DNA of 64,000 nt from Glaesserella australis. Lineage in GTDB: Bacteria; Pseudomonadota; Gammaproteobacteria; Enterobacterales; Pasteurellaceae. The notes under the pieces were generated by a model. It had not been told where the DNA came from. It worked only from the letters and a program-made list of their open reading frames with translations, and made no database searches. Where the stretch lies: contig NZ_PTPX01000006.1 of the NCBI RefSeq assembly GCF_003260095.1, forward strand, positions 85,539 to 149,538, given 5' to 3'. Positions 1 through 9,536 of the stretch are shown piece by piece (position 1 is the first letter of the stretch; each line of letters begins with the position of its first letter). The translations under genes were made by a program, and so were the position numbers.

Positions 1-675
1 TTTGTGACCGCAAATCAGAGTTCATATAGACGATTTTTACCCTACGCCTTTACCGAACAAGGCATTGCAATGCTTTCAGCCGTATTACGAAGTGAAGTCG
101 CTGTTCAAGTCAGCATTAAAATTATGCAAGCCTTTGTGCAAATGCGGCATACATTGTTGAATAATGTTGGTGTAATGCAACGGTTGGAAACGGTTGAACG
201 TAAACAGATTGAAATGTCTGGGCAGTTGGAACAGGTGTTTTTAGCCTTAGAAAGTAATAAACCACAAACACAGGGGATCTTTTTTGAAGGTGAAACCTTT
301 AATGCTTATACCTTTGTGGCAGAGTTGGTGAGAAAGGCGAAATCATCGATTATTTTGATTGATAATTATCTTGATGATACAGTGCTGACGTTATTTAATA
401 AGCGCCAATCAGGTGTAGTAGTTACACTTTATACCAAAACAATCAGTAAACAATTAGAGCTAGATTTGGCACGTTATAATAGCCAATTTGAACCGATAGC
501 AATAAAACAATTTAGTAAATCACACGACCGATTTTTAATTTTAGACCGCGCTGAGCTTTACCATATCGGTGCATCATTAAAAGATTTAGGCAAAAAATGG
601 TTTGCTTTTTCTAAAATGGATTTATCCACAAGTAGAATTTTAGAGCAGTTAGAGAGTGAAAATGTTGATGATTGA
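1..675 (+). CDS. ORF6N-domain protein with PLD-like C-terminal domain, 5' truncated by the window edge
   Basis: The reading frame is open to base 1, so the GTG at 4 is probably not the true start. The visible N-terminus carries the end of an ORF6N (phage KilA-N-associated, DNA-binding) domain, with the signature LPYAFTEQGIAML followed by SIKIMQAFVQMR. A short coiled-coil-like linker (about residues 55-80) leads to a C-terminal domain with YTFVAELVRKAKSSIILIDNY, ISKQLELDL, SHDRFLILD and GASLKDLGKKWFAFSKM. I know this combination from chromosomal ORF6N proteins; the end resembles the phospholipase-D/HKD-like fold, with HDRFLILD in the place of the HxK(x4)D motif. Function is unknown; related proteins occur in prophages and islands. 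Low GC and the neighbouring lipoprotein suggest accessory DNA. Confidence 0.8.
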   Translation, partial: FVTANQSSYRRFLPYAFTEQGIAMLSAVLRSEVAVQVSIKIMQAFVQMRHTLLNNVGVMQRLETVERKQIEMSGQLEQVFLALESNKPQTQGIFFEGETFNAYTFVAELVRKAKSSIILIDNYLDDTVLTLFNKRQSGVVVTLYTKTISKQLELDLARYNSQFEPIAIKQFSKSHDRFLILDRAELYHIGASLKDLGKKWFAFSKMDLSTSRILEQLESENVDD

Positions 676-736
676 ATTTGGAATAAAATCATTGTTAGCT
701 TCTAAAATAATTATGGGAATTAAAAAGGTTTAAAAT

Positions 737-1168
737 ATGAAAAAAGCATTATTATTTAGTTTTTCTTTAATTCTATCAGCGTGTAGTTCTGTACAAAATA
801 CGCAAAGTACATTTATCGATCCTTATCCACAAATTACATCAATTCAAGATTTACCACAGGAACATCGTTACAAGCCAAAACAATGTTCTCCAAAATTTGA
901 TAAAAATGGGGAACTTGATGAAGTTGTATCAAATGGAAGAAGAATTAAAGCGAAAATAAAAAATCATTGTATTGATGAAGAAGTTTTTATTTATCATCAA
1001 AATGGTCAGCTACATTCTAACACCCCTTTAGTCAATGGATTAGCAGAAGGCTGGTCTAATGGATACACTATGGACGGTGTGTTGAGAACTCGAATTTTAT
1101 ATCAAAAAGGTGAAACTAAACTTATTCAGGTCTATCACAATGGTCAATTAGTGAAAGAAATTAAATAA
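737..1168 (+). CDS. Small lipoprotein with MORN-like (YwqK-type) repeats
   Basis: A 143-residue protein with a lipoprotein signal peptide: MKK, hydrophobic stretch, then lipobox LSAC with the lipidated Cys at about residue 16. The mature part has loosely repeated motifs of the MORN/YwqK kind (YHQNGQLHS, LVNGLAEGW, YQKGETKLIQVYHNGQLVKE). These repeats form beta-strand stacks in secreted or membrane-associated bacterial proteins, and databases often label them toxin-antitoxin YwqK. It is AT-rich and follows the ORF6N gene by 61 bp, so the two may be one accessory unit. The exact function cannot be read from the sequence. Confidence 0.7.
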   Translation: MKKALLFSFSLILSACSSVQNTQSTFIDPYPQITSIQDLPQEHRYKPKQCSPKFDKNGELDEVVSNGRRIKAKIKNHCIDEEVFIYHQNGQLHSNTPLVNGLAEGWSNGYTMDGVLRTRILYQKGETKLIQVYHNGQLVKEIK

Positions 1169-1261
1169 ACATAAGTGGTAGAAATCTATCCAAAAATTTA
1201 TCAAGCGGTCAAGTTCCCAATATTTTCCGCAACAAATTCAACAATCCAACAGGAGCAAAAA

Positions 1262-2716
1262 ATGTCAGTAAAAGGCGATATCGGCGTTATCGGTTTAGCG
1301 GTAATGGGTCAGAACCTTATTTTAAATATGAACGATAACGGCTTTAAAGTCGTGGCGTATAACCGTACCACATCAAAAGTGGACGAGTTTTTAGAAGGTG
1401 CGGCAAAAGGCACGAACATTATCGGGGCATATTCGTTAGAAGATTTAGCGAATAAATTAGAAAAACCACGCAAAGTGATGTTAATGGTGCGTGCGGGCGA
1501 AGTGGTTGATCAATTTATCGATGCATTATTACCGCACTTAGAGCAAGGCGACATCATCATTGACGGCGGTAACTCAAACTACCCAGACACCAACCGCCGT
1601 GTAAAAGCATTGGCGGAGAAAGGCATTCGCTTTATCGGCTCGGGTGTTTCGGGCGGTGAAGAAGGTGCGCGTCACGGACCTTCTATTATGCCGGGCGGTA
1701 ATGAAGAAGCGTGGCAATATGTCAAACCAATTTTCCAAGCGATTTCAGCGAAAACTGACAAAGGCGAGCCTTGCTGTGACTGGGTGGGCAAAGAAGGGGC
1801 AGGTCACTTTGTGAAAATGGTTCACAACGGGATCGAATACGGCGATATGCAGTTAATCTGTGAAGCTTACCAATTCTTAAAAGACGGTTTAGGTTTAAGC
1901 TACGATGAAATGCAAGCTATTTTCGCAGAATGGAAGAAAACCGAGTTAGATAGCTATCTGATTGATATTACAACAGATATTTTAGGCTACAAAGACACAG
2001 ACGGCACGCCGTTAGTGGAAAAAATCCTTGATACCGCAGGTCAAAAAGGTACAGGTAAATGGACGGGGATCAACGCTTTAGATTTCGGTATTCCATTAAC
2101 TTTAATCACCGAGTCCGTATTCGCTCGCTGCGTTTCATCTTTCAAAGATCAACGCGTGGCAGCGTCTCAGCTCTTCAACAAAACTATCGGCAAAGTAGAA
2201 GGTGATAAAAAAGTATGGATTGAAGCGGTACGCAAAGCGTTATTGGCATCAAAAATTATCTCTTACGCACAAGGCTTTATGCTCATTCGTGAAGCCTCAG
2301 AAAACTTCGGTTGGGACATCAACTACGGCGCAACCGCCTTGTTATGGCGTGAAGGTTGTATCATTCGCAGCCGTTTCTTAGGCAACATTCGTGATGCGTA
2401 CGAAGCGAATCCAGACTTAATCTTCTTAGGTTCAGATGCGTACTTCAAAGGCATTTTAGAGAACGCATTAAGCGACTGGCGTAAAGTGGTAGCGAAATCG
2501 ATTGAAGTGGGTATCCCAATGCCGTGTATGGCATCTGCGATTACCTTCTTAGATGGTTATACATCAGATCGCTTACCGGCAAACTTACTTCAAGCTCAAC
2601 GTGACTACTTCGGTGCACATACTTACGAACGTACCGACAAACCACGTGGTGAGTTCTTCCACACAAATTGGACAGGACGTGGCGGGAATACAGCATCAAC
2701 GACGTATGATGTGTAA
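1262..2716 (+). CDS. gnd: 6-phosphogluconate dehydrogenase, decarboxylating
   Basis: Oxidises 6-phosphogluconate to ribulose 5-phosphate and CO2 with NADP in the oxidative pentose phosphate pathway, in the cytosol. The N-terminal Rossmann motif GVIGLAVMGQNL opens the protein. The family signatures GGEEGARHGPSIMPGG and KMVHNGIEYGDMQ (catalytic Lys) and the C-terminal TNWTGRGG substrate tail are present. The frame stays open 29 codons upstream, but the ATG at 1262 is chosen because AGGAG lies just before it and it gives the usual 484-residue length. An uptake-signal core (AAGCGGTCAAG) sits upstream near 1204. Monocistronic, ending in a strong terminator shared with the convergent phosphorylase gene. 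Confidence 0.97.
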   Translation: MSVKGDIGVIGLAVMGQNLILNMNDNGFKVVAYNRTTSKVDEFLEGAAKGTNIIGAYSLEDLANKLEKPRKVMLMVRAGEVVDQFIDALLPHLEQGDIIIDGGNSNYPDTNRRVKALAEKGIRFIGSGVSGGEEGARHGPSIMPGGNEEAWQYVKPIFQAISAKTDKGEPCCDWVGKEGAGHFVKMVHNGIEYGDMQLICEAYQFLKDGLGLSYDEMQAIFAEWKKTELDSYLIDITTDILGYKDTDGTPLVEKILDTAGQKGTGKWTGINALDFGIPLTLITESVFARCVSSFKDQRVAASQLFNKTIGKVEGDKKVWIEAVRKALLASKIISYAQGFMLIREASENFGWDINYGATALLWREGCIIRSRFLGNIRDAYEANPDLIFLGSDAYFKGILENALSDWRKVVAKSIEVGIPMPCMASAITFLDGYTSDRLPANLLQAQRDYFGAHTYERTDKPRGEFFHTNWTGRGGNTASTTYDV

Positions 2717-2727
2717 AGTATAAAAAG

Positions 2728-2758
2728 AAGGGCTAATAGCAAAACTATTAGCCCTTTT
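2728..2758. terminator. Bidirectional terminator between gnd and malP
   Basis: Perfect stem AAGGGCTAATAG / CTATTAGCCCTT with a CAAAA loop. It is flanked by A-rich and T-rich tracts on its two sides, which suits two convergent genes. Confidence 0.9.
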
Positions 2759-2760
2759 CA

Positions 2761-5187
2761 TTACTCTATTATTTTTGTCCTATATGCCTTATTTTTCCAA
2801 ATTCGTGTTTGATAATCACGAATTGAGCGGTCTGAGCTAAATGTGCCTAAACGTGCAGTGTTTAAAATCGCAGATTTAACCCAAGCGGTTTGATCTTGGT
2901 AACGTTTTGCGACTTCTTTTTGGGCTTCACGGTAGCTGGCGAAATCGGCGAGAACGCAGAAATAATCCTTATTGAGTAGGTCGTAAACCAAAGGCTCAAA
3001 GGTCTCTTTGTTTCCGCCTGAGAAAGTGCCGTCCGCTAGAGCATCAATCGCTTGTTTTAACACAGGATCTTGCTCATAGTAATCTTTTGAGACATAGCCT
3101 TTTTCACGCAATTCACGCACACTTTCAACGGTATGTCCAAAAATCACCACGTTTTCATTGCCTGCAAATTCGGCAATTTCCACGTTTGCCCCGTCTAACG
3201 TACCTAATGTAATCGCTCCGTTTAACGCCAATTTCATATTGCCTGTTCCTGACGCTTCTTTACCTGCAAGAGAAATCTGTTCAGACACATCTGCTGCTGG
3301 AATGATTTTTTCTGCAAGGCTGACACGGTAATCTGGCAAGAACGCTACTTGTAGCTTACCTTGCATATCAGGATCGTTGTTGATCACCTTAGCAACGGCA
3401 TTAATCGCTTGAATGATCTGTTTTGCCATAAAGTAACCTGGTGCGGCTTTACCAGCAAAGATAAACAAGCGTGGCACAAAATCTTGCGTTGGGTTTGCTT
3501 TGAGTTCTTGGTATGTCGCAATGATGTTCAACAGGTTCAAATGTTGGCGTTTGTATTCGTGGAAACGCTTGATTTGTACGTCAAAAATCGCATTACAGTT
3601 CACTTTTAAGCCTAGTGATTGCTCGATTTCTTTGGCTAATAGCTGTTTGTTTTGCTGTTTGATTTCATTGTAAGCGGTCTGAAATTGGGGATCTTCTGCG
3701 AATTTCTCAATTTGGTTGAGCAATTCAAGATCTTTCGTCCAGTCGCCTTTGATATGTTTATCCAACAAGGCACTTAATAACGGGTTAGCTTGGCGGATCC
3801 AACGGCGTGGGGTAATGCCGTTAGTTACGTTGTGGAAACGCCCTTTGAACAAGCGGTTATATGCTGGGAATAAATCGCTTACCACCAAATCAGAGTGAAT
3901 TTGTGCTACGCCATTGACTGCAAAAGAGCCAACCACACACAAATTCGCCATACGCACTCTGTGGTTCATCAGTACAGCTGTTTGATCCCACGCATCTGCA
4001 AATTCAGCTTCGCTAAATTCCGCTTTCACCTGTTGATAAAGCTCGTGGTTAATACGATCAATGATAATTAAATGGCGTGGCAACAGTTTCGCCACGAGAT
4101 TTTGATCCCACTGTTCTAAGGCTTCTGGCAACAGGGTGTGGTTGGTGTAAGCGAATGTTTTGGAACAGATCGCCCAAGCACGATCCCAACATAAGCCGTG
4201 TTCATCAATCAACAGACGCATTAATTCAGGAATAGCAATGGCTGGGTGAGTGTCGTTGAGTTGGATCACTTCAAATTCAGGCAGTTGCTCTAAGGTTCTG
4301 CCTTGAGCCAAGTGATTTTTAAGAATGTCCGCCACAGAGCAAGCACAGTGGAAATACTGTTGCATTAAGCGAAGTTCTTTACCCTCTTGATGATTGTCGT
4401 TCGGGTAAAGTACTTTGGTGAGTTTCGCTGCATCAACAACCTTACTTTCCGCTTCAAGATATTCGCCATCATTAAACTGAGCTAAGTCAAAGGCAGTTTC
4501 GCTATAACCTTGCCATAAACGCAACGGCTGTTGTACGCCTTTATAGCCGACTACAGGTAAATCAAAGGCTTCGCCGTAGATTGTCCACGCAGGTTGCCAC
4601 TCGTAGCGGTCGCCGTCACGATGCCACACTTCGCCGCCAAAGCCGACAGTTTGGCGGAAATCAGGGCGGTGATACTGTTGAGCATAAAAATCACGGCTCC
4701 ACGCATCGCCCTCTTCACGCTGTTCGCCTGCCCAGCCGAAGCTCTGTTTAAATAAGCCATATTGATAATGTAAACCGTAGCCTACCGCTGGTTGAGCAAG
4801 GCTTGCCATTGAGTCTAAATAGCACGCCGCCAAACGTCCTAAACCGCCGTTACCTAAAGACGGATCACGTTCTTCTTCTAAAATATCGACTAAATTTTTG
4901 CCATATTGTGCAAGGGCTAAATCCACATATTGATAAACCCCAAGGCTCATTAAGTTATTGCCAAGTAAACGCCCGATCAAAAATTCCATTGAGAGATAGT
5001 TCACTTTACGGCTATTTGCAAGCGGTGCGTTTTTAGGGAAATGTTGCAAAATCGCCTGTTGGCTGACTTTTGCAATAAATTGATACCATTGTTGTGTAGA
5101 AAGTTGTTCTGGTTTTAAAAAGCGTTCTTCACAGTAGCTTTTTAACGACTGTTCAAACAAGGTTTGAAATAGTTGAGTAGATGGCAT
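2761..5187 (-). CDS. malP: Maltodextrin/glycogen phosphorylase
   Basis: Glycosyltransferase family 35 enzyme that releases glucose 1-phosphate from alpha-1,4-glucans using PLP. The 808 residues match the family. Diagnostic segments are [22 protein letters not shown] near residue 106 onward, the nucleotide-sugar region [11 protein letters not shown], and the PLP lysine motif [12 protein letters not shown] (start of the C-terminal quarter). [16 protein letters not shown] and the short N-terminus resemble E. coli MalP more than GlgP, but Pasteurellaceae often have one such enzyme, so it may serve both polymers. No mal or glg neighbours are in the window. The AT-rich 160 bp upstream holds no operator I can name. 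Confidence 0.93.
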   Translation of the reverse strand: MPSTQLFQTLFEQSLKSYCEERFLKPEQLSTQQWYQFIAKVSQQAILQHFPKNAPLANSRKVNYLSMEFLIGRLLGNNLMSLGVYQYVDLALAQYGKNLVDILEEERDPSLGNGGLGRLAACYLDSMASLAQPAVGYGLHYQYGLFKQSFGWAGEQREEGDAWSRDFYAQQYHRPDFRQTVGFGGEVWHRDGDRYEWQPAWTIYGEAFDLPVVGYKGVQQPLRLWQGYSETAFDLAQFNDGEYLEAESKVVDAAKLTKVLYPNDNHQEGKELRLMQQYFHCACSVADILKNHLAQGRTLEQLPEFEVIQLNDTHPAIAIPELMRLLIDEHGLCWDRAWAICSKTFAYTNHTLLPEALEQWDQNLVAKLLPRHLIIIDRINHELYQQVKAEFSEAEFADAWDQTAVLMNHRVRMANLCVVGSFAVNGVAQIHSDLVVSDLFPAYNRLFKGRFHNVTNGITPRRWIRQANPLLSALLDKHIKGDWTKDLELLNQIEKFAEDPQFQTAYNEIKQQNKQLLAKEIEQSLGLKVNCNAIFDVQIKRFHEYKRQHLNLLNIIATYQELKANPTQDFVPRLFIFAGKAAPGYFMAKQIIQAINAVAKVINNDPDMQGKLQVAFLPDYRVSLAEKIIPAADVSEQISLAGKEASGTGNMKLALNGAITLGTLDGANVEIAEFAGNENVVIFGHTVESVRELREKGYVSKDYYEQDPVLKQAIDALADGTFSGGNKETFEPLVYDLLNKDYFCVLADFASYREAQKEVAKRYQDQTAWVKSAILNTARLGTFSSDRSIRDYQTRIWKNKAYRTKIIE

Positions 5188-5303
5188 AAATCCTCCAAAT
5201 AAAATTTTTCAAATAGTATAGGTATTATTAACAAAATTGCGAGTGGTAAATCATTCTTTTAAGTATGAATTAGGGATGAGAAAGGAGTAGGAAAGCATGA
5301 TAA

Positions 5304-5336
5304 GTAAAATAGCACGGTGAATACGTGCTATTTTAC
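5304..5336 (-). terminator. Terminator downstream of leuA
   Basis: A 13-bp perfect inverted repeat, GTAAAATAGCACG with CGTGCTATTTTAC around a 7-nt loop, lies 14 bp past the leuA stop. The T-run is short, so it may work in both directions or act as an mRNA stabiliser. Confidence 0.65.
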
Positions 5337-5349
5337 CTTTTATTCTAGA

Positions 5350-6897
5350 TTATTTTTTTGCTTTTAAATCAGCTACTTTTTGTGAACGATAAATAGCATT
5401 AATTGCATGGATTAACGCTCGAGCCGATGATTCAACAATATCTGTTGCTAAACCAACGCCATGGAAACGGCGACCTTGATGTTCAACCACAATATCCACC
5501 TGACCTAACGCCTCAGCCCCTTCGCCTTTTGCCGTTAAGTTGTAGTTCAGCATTTTTAGCTCCATTCCTGTGATCGCTAAAATCGCATTGTAAACGGCAT
5601 CAACTGGACCGTTACCACCTTGTGATACTTGGCTAATTTGTTTGCCGTCTAGTTTAACTTGTACAAATGCGGATGCTGGTAAACCGCTGATGATCTGTGT
5701 GGTAAAGACATCAAGTGCCAAACGATCTTCGTCACCTTGTTGCATATCAATAAAGGCAAGGGCTTCCAAATCGTAATCAAATACTTGTCCTTTTTTATCA
5801 GCAAGTTTCAAGAAGGCATCGTAAAGTTTGTCTAAATCGTAATCGCTTTCGTGGTAGCCCATTTCTTCCATATGGTTTTTCACGGCGGCACGACCTGAAC
5901 GAGCGGTCAGATTGAGCTTCTCTTTTTTCAAGCCGATGGTTTCTGGTGACATAATTTCGTAGGTGTTTTTATTTTTCACCATACCGTCTTGGTGGATACC
6001 TGACGAGTGAGCAAAGGCATTTGAGCCAACAATCGCTTTATTTGGCTGAATTGGCATATTGCAAAGCTGGCTCACCATTTGGCTGACACGGTGAATTTCT
6101 TGGGTGTTGATGCGTGTGTCCAAACCGCCAAAAAGTGCTTGGCGAGTTTTGATTGCCATTACCACTTCTTCAAGGGCAGTGTTGCCCGCACGCTCACCGA
6201 TACCGTTAATGGTACACTCAATCTGTCTTGCCCCGTTTTGTACTGCAGTTAATGAGTTCGCCGTTGCCATACCTAAATCGTTATGACAGTGAACGGAAAT
6301 CACCGCTTGATCGATGTTCGGCACACGGTTCATTACGTTAGCGATAATGTCGCCGTATTCCATTGGCAAGCAATAGCCAACAGTGTCGGGGATATTGACA
6401 GTGGTTGCCCCTGCTTTAATTGCGGCTTCAACAATACGGCAGATATTATCTACCCCTGTACGCCCTGCGTCTTCGCAAGAAAATTCCACATCATCGGTAT
6501 AATTTCTCGCACGTTTCACGGCGTGAACCGCCATATCTAACACATCGTCAAACGTCTTACGCAATTTGGACTCAACGTGTAAAGCAGATGTAGCAATAAA
6601 GGTATGAATACGGAATGCTTCCGCCACTTTTAACGCTTCCGCCGCTACATCAATATCTTTATCCACCGCACGAGATAAGGCACAAACTCGGCTGTTTTTA
6701 ATATGGCGAGCGATAGTTTGAACAGACTCGAAATCCCCCGCAGATGATACAGGGAACCCCACTTCCATTACATCTACGCCTAAACGTTCAAGAGCTAAAG
6801 CAATTTGTAGTTTTTCTTTTACCGTTAAGCTTGCTTTTAACGACTGCTCGCCATCACGTAAGGTTGTATCAAAAATAATAATGTTGTTATTAGCCAT
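5350..6897 (-). CDS. leuA: 2-isopropylmalate synthase
   Basis: First committed step of leucine synthesis: acetyl-CoA plus 2-oxoisovalerate gives 2-isopropylmalate. 515 residues, the normal length. The N-terminal catalytic barrel shows [16 protein letters not shown] at residues 10-25 and the metal-binding motif [14 protein letters not shown]. The C-terminal regulatory domain (leucine feedback, LeuA dimer type) includes [12 protein letters not shown] and [15 protein letters not shown]. The ATG at 6897 has GAGGAGCTTCAT spacing upstream (AGGAG). A leucine-rich leader peptide and an attenuator precede it. leuBCD are not downstream, unlike the enterobacterial operon, so leuA is transcribed alone here. 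Confidence 0.97.
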   Translation of the reverse strand: MANNNIIIFDTTLRDGEQSLKASLTVKEKLQIALALERLGVDVMEVGFPVSSAGDFESVQTIARHIKNSRVCALSRAVDKDIDVAAEALKVAEAFRIHTFIATSALHVESKLRKTFDDVLDMAVHAVKRARNYTDDVEFSCEDAGRTGVDNICRIVEAAIKAGATTVNIPDTVGYCLPMEYGDIIANVMNRVPNIDQAVISVHCHNDLGMATANSLTAVQNGARQIECTINGIGERAGNTALEEVVMAIKTRQALFGGLDTRINTQEIHRVSQMVSQLCNMPIQPNKAIVGSNAFAHSSGIHQDGMVKNKNTYEIMSPETIGLKKEKLNLTARSGRAAVKNHMEEMGYHESDYDLDKLYDAFLKLADKKGQVFDYDLEALAFIDMQQGDEDRLALDVFTTQIISGLPASAFVQVKLDGKQISQVSQGGNGPVDAVYNAILAITGMELKMLNYNLTAKGEGAEALGQVDIVVEHQGRRFHGVGLATDIVESSARALIHAINAIYRSQKVADLKAKK

Positions 6898-6947
6898 ATG
6901 AAGCTCCTCTTACTCTTGTATGTAGATATATTAACATGTACACCAAT

Positions 6948-6977
6948 AAAAAAAGCCCGCATTTTAATGTGCGGGCT
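6948..6977 (-). terminator. leu attenuator (intrinsic terminator in the leuA leader)
   Basis: On the minus strand AGCCCGC and GCGGGCT pair around ACATTAAAAT and are followed by seven T residues. It lies between the leuL leader peptide and leuA, 50 bp before the leuA start. A terminator in that place is expected to end transcription when leucyl-tRNA is plentiful. Confidence 0.88.
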
Positions 6978-7013
6978 AAGTGTGGATAGTGAACTATTTT
7001 CTCTAACCGAGAC

Positions 7014-7070
7014 TTATCCTCGCACAGAATGCGTGAGAAGAAGCAGGCTCAGAGAAGAGAGTTTTACCAT
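7014..7070 (-). CDS. leuL: leu operon leader peptide
   Basis: An 18-codon ORF, MVKLSSLSLLLLTHSVRG, starts 43 nt after the leu -10 box. It has six leucine codons, four of them consecutive (CTG CTT CTT CTC), the mark of a ribosome-stalling leader. Stalling at scarce Leu-tRNA would favour an antiterminator fold and let transcription pass the attenuator just downstream. It is too short for routine gene calling. Its position between promoter and terminator is the main support; no strong Shine-Dalgarno is visible (ACACAACA before ATG). Confidence 0.88.
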   Translation of the reverse strand: MVKLSSLSLLLLTHSVRG

Positions 7071-7112
7071 TGTTGTGTGTTTATGTTTGCATTGTTATTT
7101 GGAACAGCCACT

Positions 7113-7140
7113 ATATTAGCTTCAAATGGAGTGATGTCAA
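7113..7140 (-). promoter_or_regulatory. leu promoter
   Basis: On the minus strand TTGACA (7140-7135) and TAATAT (7118-7113) are separated by 16 bp, directly upstream of leuL. A consensus -35 with a good -10 predicts strong sigma-70 initiation, which suits control by attenuation. Confidence 0.75.
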
Positions 7141-7156
7141 TAGCATTTTATACTTT

Positions 7157-7172
7157 GCGCAAACGTTTACTT
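7157..7172. promoter_or_regulatory. Possible PurR/LacI-family operator
   Basis: GCGCAAACGTTTACTT matches most of the PurR consensus (ACGCAAACGTTTTCGT), with a perfect AAACGTTT core. It lies 17 bp upstream of the leu -35 box and 255 bp before yigL, so its target is unclear. The rest of the 286-bp gap before yigL is AT-rich with no other signal seen. Confidence 0.25.
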
Positions 7173-7426
7173 GCTTGAATTAAGATATTAAAACAGAATA
7201 TTTATCTGATAAAGCTAAAAAATATAGTGATTATATAGACATAGTTGGTTTAGATTGAAATAAAAAGAAGGTTATTTAGTGAAACATAATCTTTCATTCG
7301 GTATAACCGATCAGTTATTTTTTATACAGTTATTAATCTATCACAAATAAAATAGGATTTTTTTTGATATACCTGAGTAAATTTGTTAGCCTTATCGCTA
7401 CTTTTCTCTCAGCCAAAGGATATTTC

Positions 7427-8248
7427 ATGGCGACTCAACCTTATCGTGCAATTATTTCAGATCTTGATGGTACGCTACTTAATGCCAATCACCGCATTGG
7501 CGATTTTACTATTGATACGTTACGTAAACTTTCTCAACAAGGTGTAGATATTTTTTTAGCGACGGGACGAAACTATCCCGACGTTAAACATATTATTAAT
7601 AAAGTCGGTATTGCTGATGCAACGCTTGTAACATCTAATGGTGCTCGTGGTAATAATCTTGCGGGTCAACAGCTTTATGGAAATCATATTCCTGAATCAT
7701 TATCTCTTTCCATTATGCAAGAAACACCTTTTGATCCTAAACGGGTATTCATTAATAGCTATCAGGGTGACGAATGGTTTATTAATATTGAGATAGAGCA
7801 ACTGAGAAAATATCACCAAGACTCTGGCTTTATGTATCAAGTTGTCGATTTTTCAACACATCATGGGAGAGAAACTGAAAAAGTCTTTTTTATTGGTAAA
7901 AGCCCAGAAGACTTATTACCTATTGAACACCATGTACGTCAACATTATGGCGAACAATTACAAATAACGTATTCAACACCATTATGTTTAGAGATGATGA
8001 ATAAAGGCGTTTGTAAAGCGAATACCTTAGCTGAACTAGTAAAATTAAAGGGCTACACCCTTAATGAGTGTATTGCTTTTGGCGATGGCATGAATGATAT
8101 AGAAATGCTTTCTCAGGTTGGAAAAGGCTGTGTAATGGGAAACGCTGATTCACGCTTAAAAGCCATGCTACCAAACCATGAACGTATTGGTGACCATAAA
8201 CATGAAGCCGTGGCCAGCTATCTCAGAGCTATTTTCGGCATAATCTGA
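7427..8248 (+). CDS. yigL: Cof-type HAD phosphatase, YigL-like (pyridoxal phosphate phosphatase family)
   Basis: A 273-residue cytosolic HAD hydrolase of subclass IIB. Motif I ISDLDGTLL supplies the nucleophile Asp and general acid Asp. TSNGAR is motif II, the Lys of motif III lies in VCKAN, and FGDGMNDIEML is motif IV for Mg binding. The cap region, including VKHIINKVGI and DEWFIN, follows E. coli YigL more closely than YidA or YbiV. YigL dephosphorylates pyridoxal phosphate and some sugar phosphates, but substrate range is broad in this family. The ATG at 7427 is preferred over an upstream in-frame start because AAAGGA precedes it and HAD proteins begin near motif I. Confidence 0.85.
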   Translation: MATQPYRAIISDLDGTLLNANHRIGDFTIDTLRKLSQQGVDIFLATGRNYPDVKHIINKVGIADATLVTSNGARGNNLAGQQLYGNHIPESLSLSIMQETPFDPKRVFINSYQGDEWFINIEIEQLRKYHQDSGFMYQVVDFSTHHGRETEKVFFIGKSPEDLLPIEHHVRQHYGEQLQITYSTPLCLEMMNKGVCKANTLAELVKLKGYTLNECIAFGDGMNDIEMLSQVGKGCVMGNADSRLKAMLPNHERIGDHKHEAVASYLRAIFGII

Positions 8249-8330
8249 CATAATACAAGCGGTAAGATCTTGGAACAATTTTGCAAAAATATTGTCGGAC
8301 TTACCACTTATCTATTTTTATCGGAAAATC

Positions 8331-9494
8331 ATGAAAATTCTAAAACCATTGTTACTGATAATGCTACTTGCTGGCGCAGGCATCATTGGCTACAACTATG
8401 TAAATACAGGTGAAAATCAACAAATTCACTATATTACTGAAGCAAGTAAAATTGGCAATCTAGACAAAAGTGTATTAGCTACAGGTTCTATTCGAGCAAA
8501 TCAACGAACCGAAGTAGGCGCTCAGGTTTCAGGCAAAATTCAAAAACTTCATGTTGTTCTTGGACAATCTGTGAAAAAAGGTGAACTGATTGCAGAAATT
8601 GATTCTGAGACACAGCAAAATAATTTAAATACAGCTCAGGCTGAACTACTAGCCTATAAAACCCAGCTAAATGCGAAACAAGTAGCATTAAACGTTGCAG
8701 AATCCAATTATCAGCGTCTCTCTAAACTCTATGCACAAAAAAGCACATCATTAAATGACTTAGAAGCAGCTAAAAATGAACTTGTTACTGCAAAAGCAAA
8801 TTTAGAAGATGTCAAATCAAAGATTCAGGTTGCAGAAATCTCGGTTAATACCGCAAAAACAAACTTAGGCTATACGAATATTACTTCACCTATTGACGGT
8901 ATTATTGTCTCAATGCCTGTTTCTGAAGGACAAACAGTAAACTCTAATCAAACATCACCAACTATTGTACAGGTTGCAGACTTATCTAAAGTGTTAGTGA
9001 AATTAGAAATCGCAGAAGGCGATATTGCTCAAGTTAAAGCAGATCAATCTGTTAGTTTTACAACGTTAGCTGAACCAAATCGTTATTATCAGGGAAAAAT
9101 AAAATCAATCGATCCTGCATTAACTACTTTAACAGACAATAGTTATACGGAAGCATCTGGTAATAGTAATGCCGTATATTACTATGCCAATGTCGTGGTT
9201 GATAATCCCGATATGAGCTTACGTATTGGTATGACAACACAAGGTAAAGTGATTATTGCAGAAAGAAATGGAGTCCTTTTAATACCGACTACAGCAATCA
9301 AGAAACGTGAGAAAGAAAATATTGTTCAAATTCTTGAAAATGGAAAAGCGATTGAGAAATCTGTCCAAATTGGATTATCCGATAGCCAATATACAGAAAT
9401 TATATCTGGATTAACGGAAGGTGAACAAGTTATTACAACGCAACGTTCTGCGGATGAACAAATTGGCAACAATAATATGCGTATAAGATTCTAA
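8331..9494 (+). CDS. macA: MacA-like periplasmic adaptor of a tripartite efflux pump
   Basis: Membrane-fusion (HlyD/RND adaptor) protein of 387 residues. An N-terminal membrane anchor (LLLIMLLAGAGIIGY) is followed by the lipoyl half-motif VGAQVSGKIQKLHVVLGQSVKKGELIAEID. Next come a long alpha-hairpin (about residues 95-175), the second lipoyl half with YTNITSPIDGIIVSMPVSEGQTV, then beta-barrel and membrane-proximal domains. The order and the VLATGSIRA start follow MacA, partner of the MacB ABC exporter and a TolC-type channel. macB, normally directly downstream, is absent here; an IS relic follows. The start at 8331 was chosen because the signal anchor begins there. The adaptor may serve an unlinked MacB, or be left over. 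Confidence 0.85.
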   Translation: MKILKPLLLIMLLAGAGIIGYNYVNTGENQQIHYITEASKIGNLDKSVLATGSIRANQRTEVGAQVSGKIQKLHVVLGQSVKKGELIAEIDSETQQNNLNTAQAELLAYKTQLNAKQVALNVAESNYQRLSKLYAQKSTSLNDLEAAKNELVTAKANLEDVKSKIQVAEISVNTAKTNLGYTNITSPIDGIIVSMPVSEGQTVNSNQTSPTIVQVADLSKVLVKLEIAEGDIAQVKADQSVSFTTLAEPNRYYQGKIKSIDPALTTLTDNSYTEASGNSNAVYYYANVVVDNPDMSLRIGMTTQGKVIIAERNGVLLIPTTAIKKREKENIVQILENGKAIEKSVQIGLSDSQYTEIISGLTEGEQVITTQRSADEQIGNNNMRIRF

Positions 9495-9536
9495 ATCCAA
9501 ATGACTCTGTAGAACTTTAATTTTAAACGGGGACTG

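Noticed and set aside
5265..5290. MalT-box-like TTAGGGATGAG upstream of malP
   Set aside because: Only one short, imperfect copy, and MalT is not expected in this family as far as I know.
6898..7119. Leucine-rich open frame [10 protein letters not shown] on the plus strand next to leuA
   Set aside because: It is antisense to leuL and runs over the attenuator; the true leader peptide is on the minus strand with promoter and terminator in the right order.
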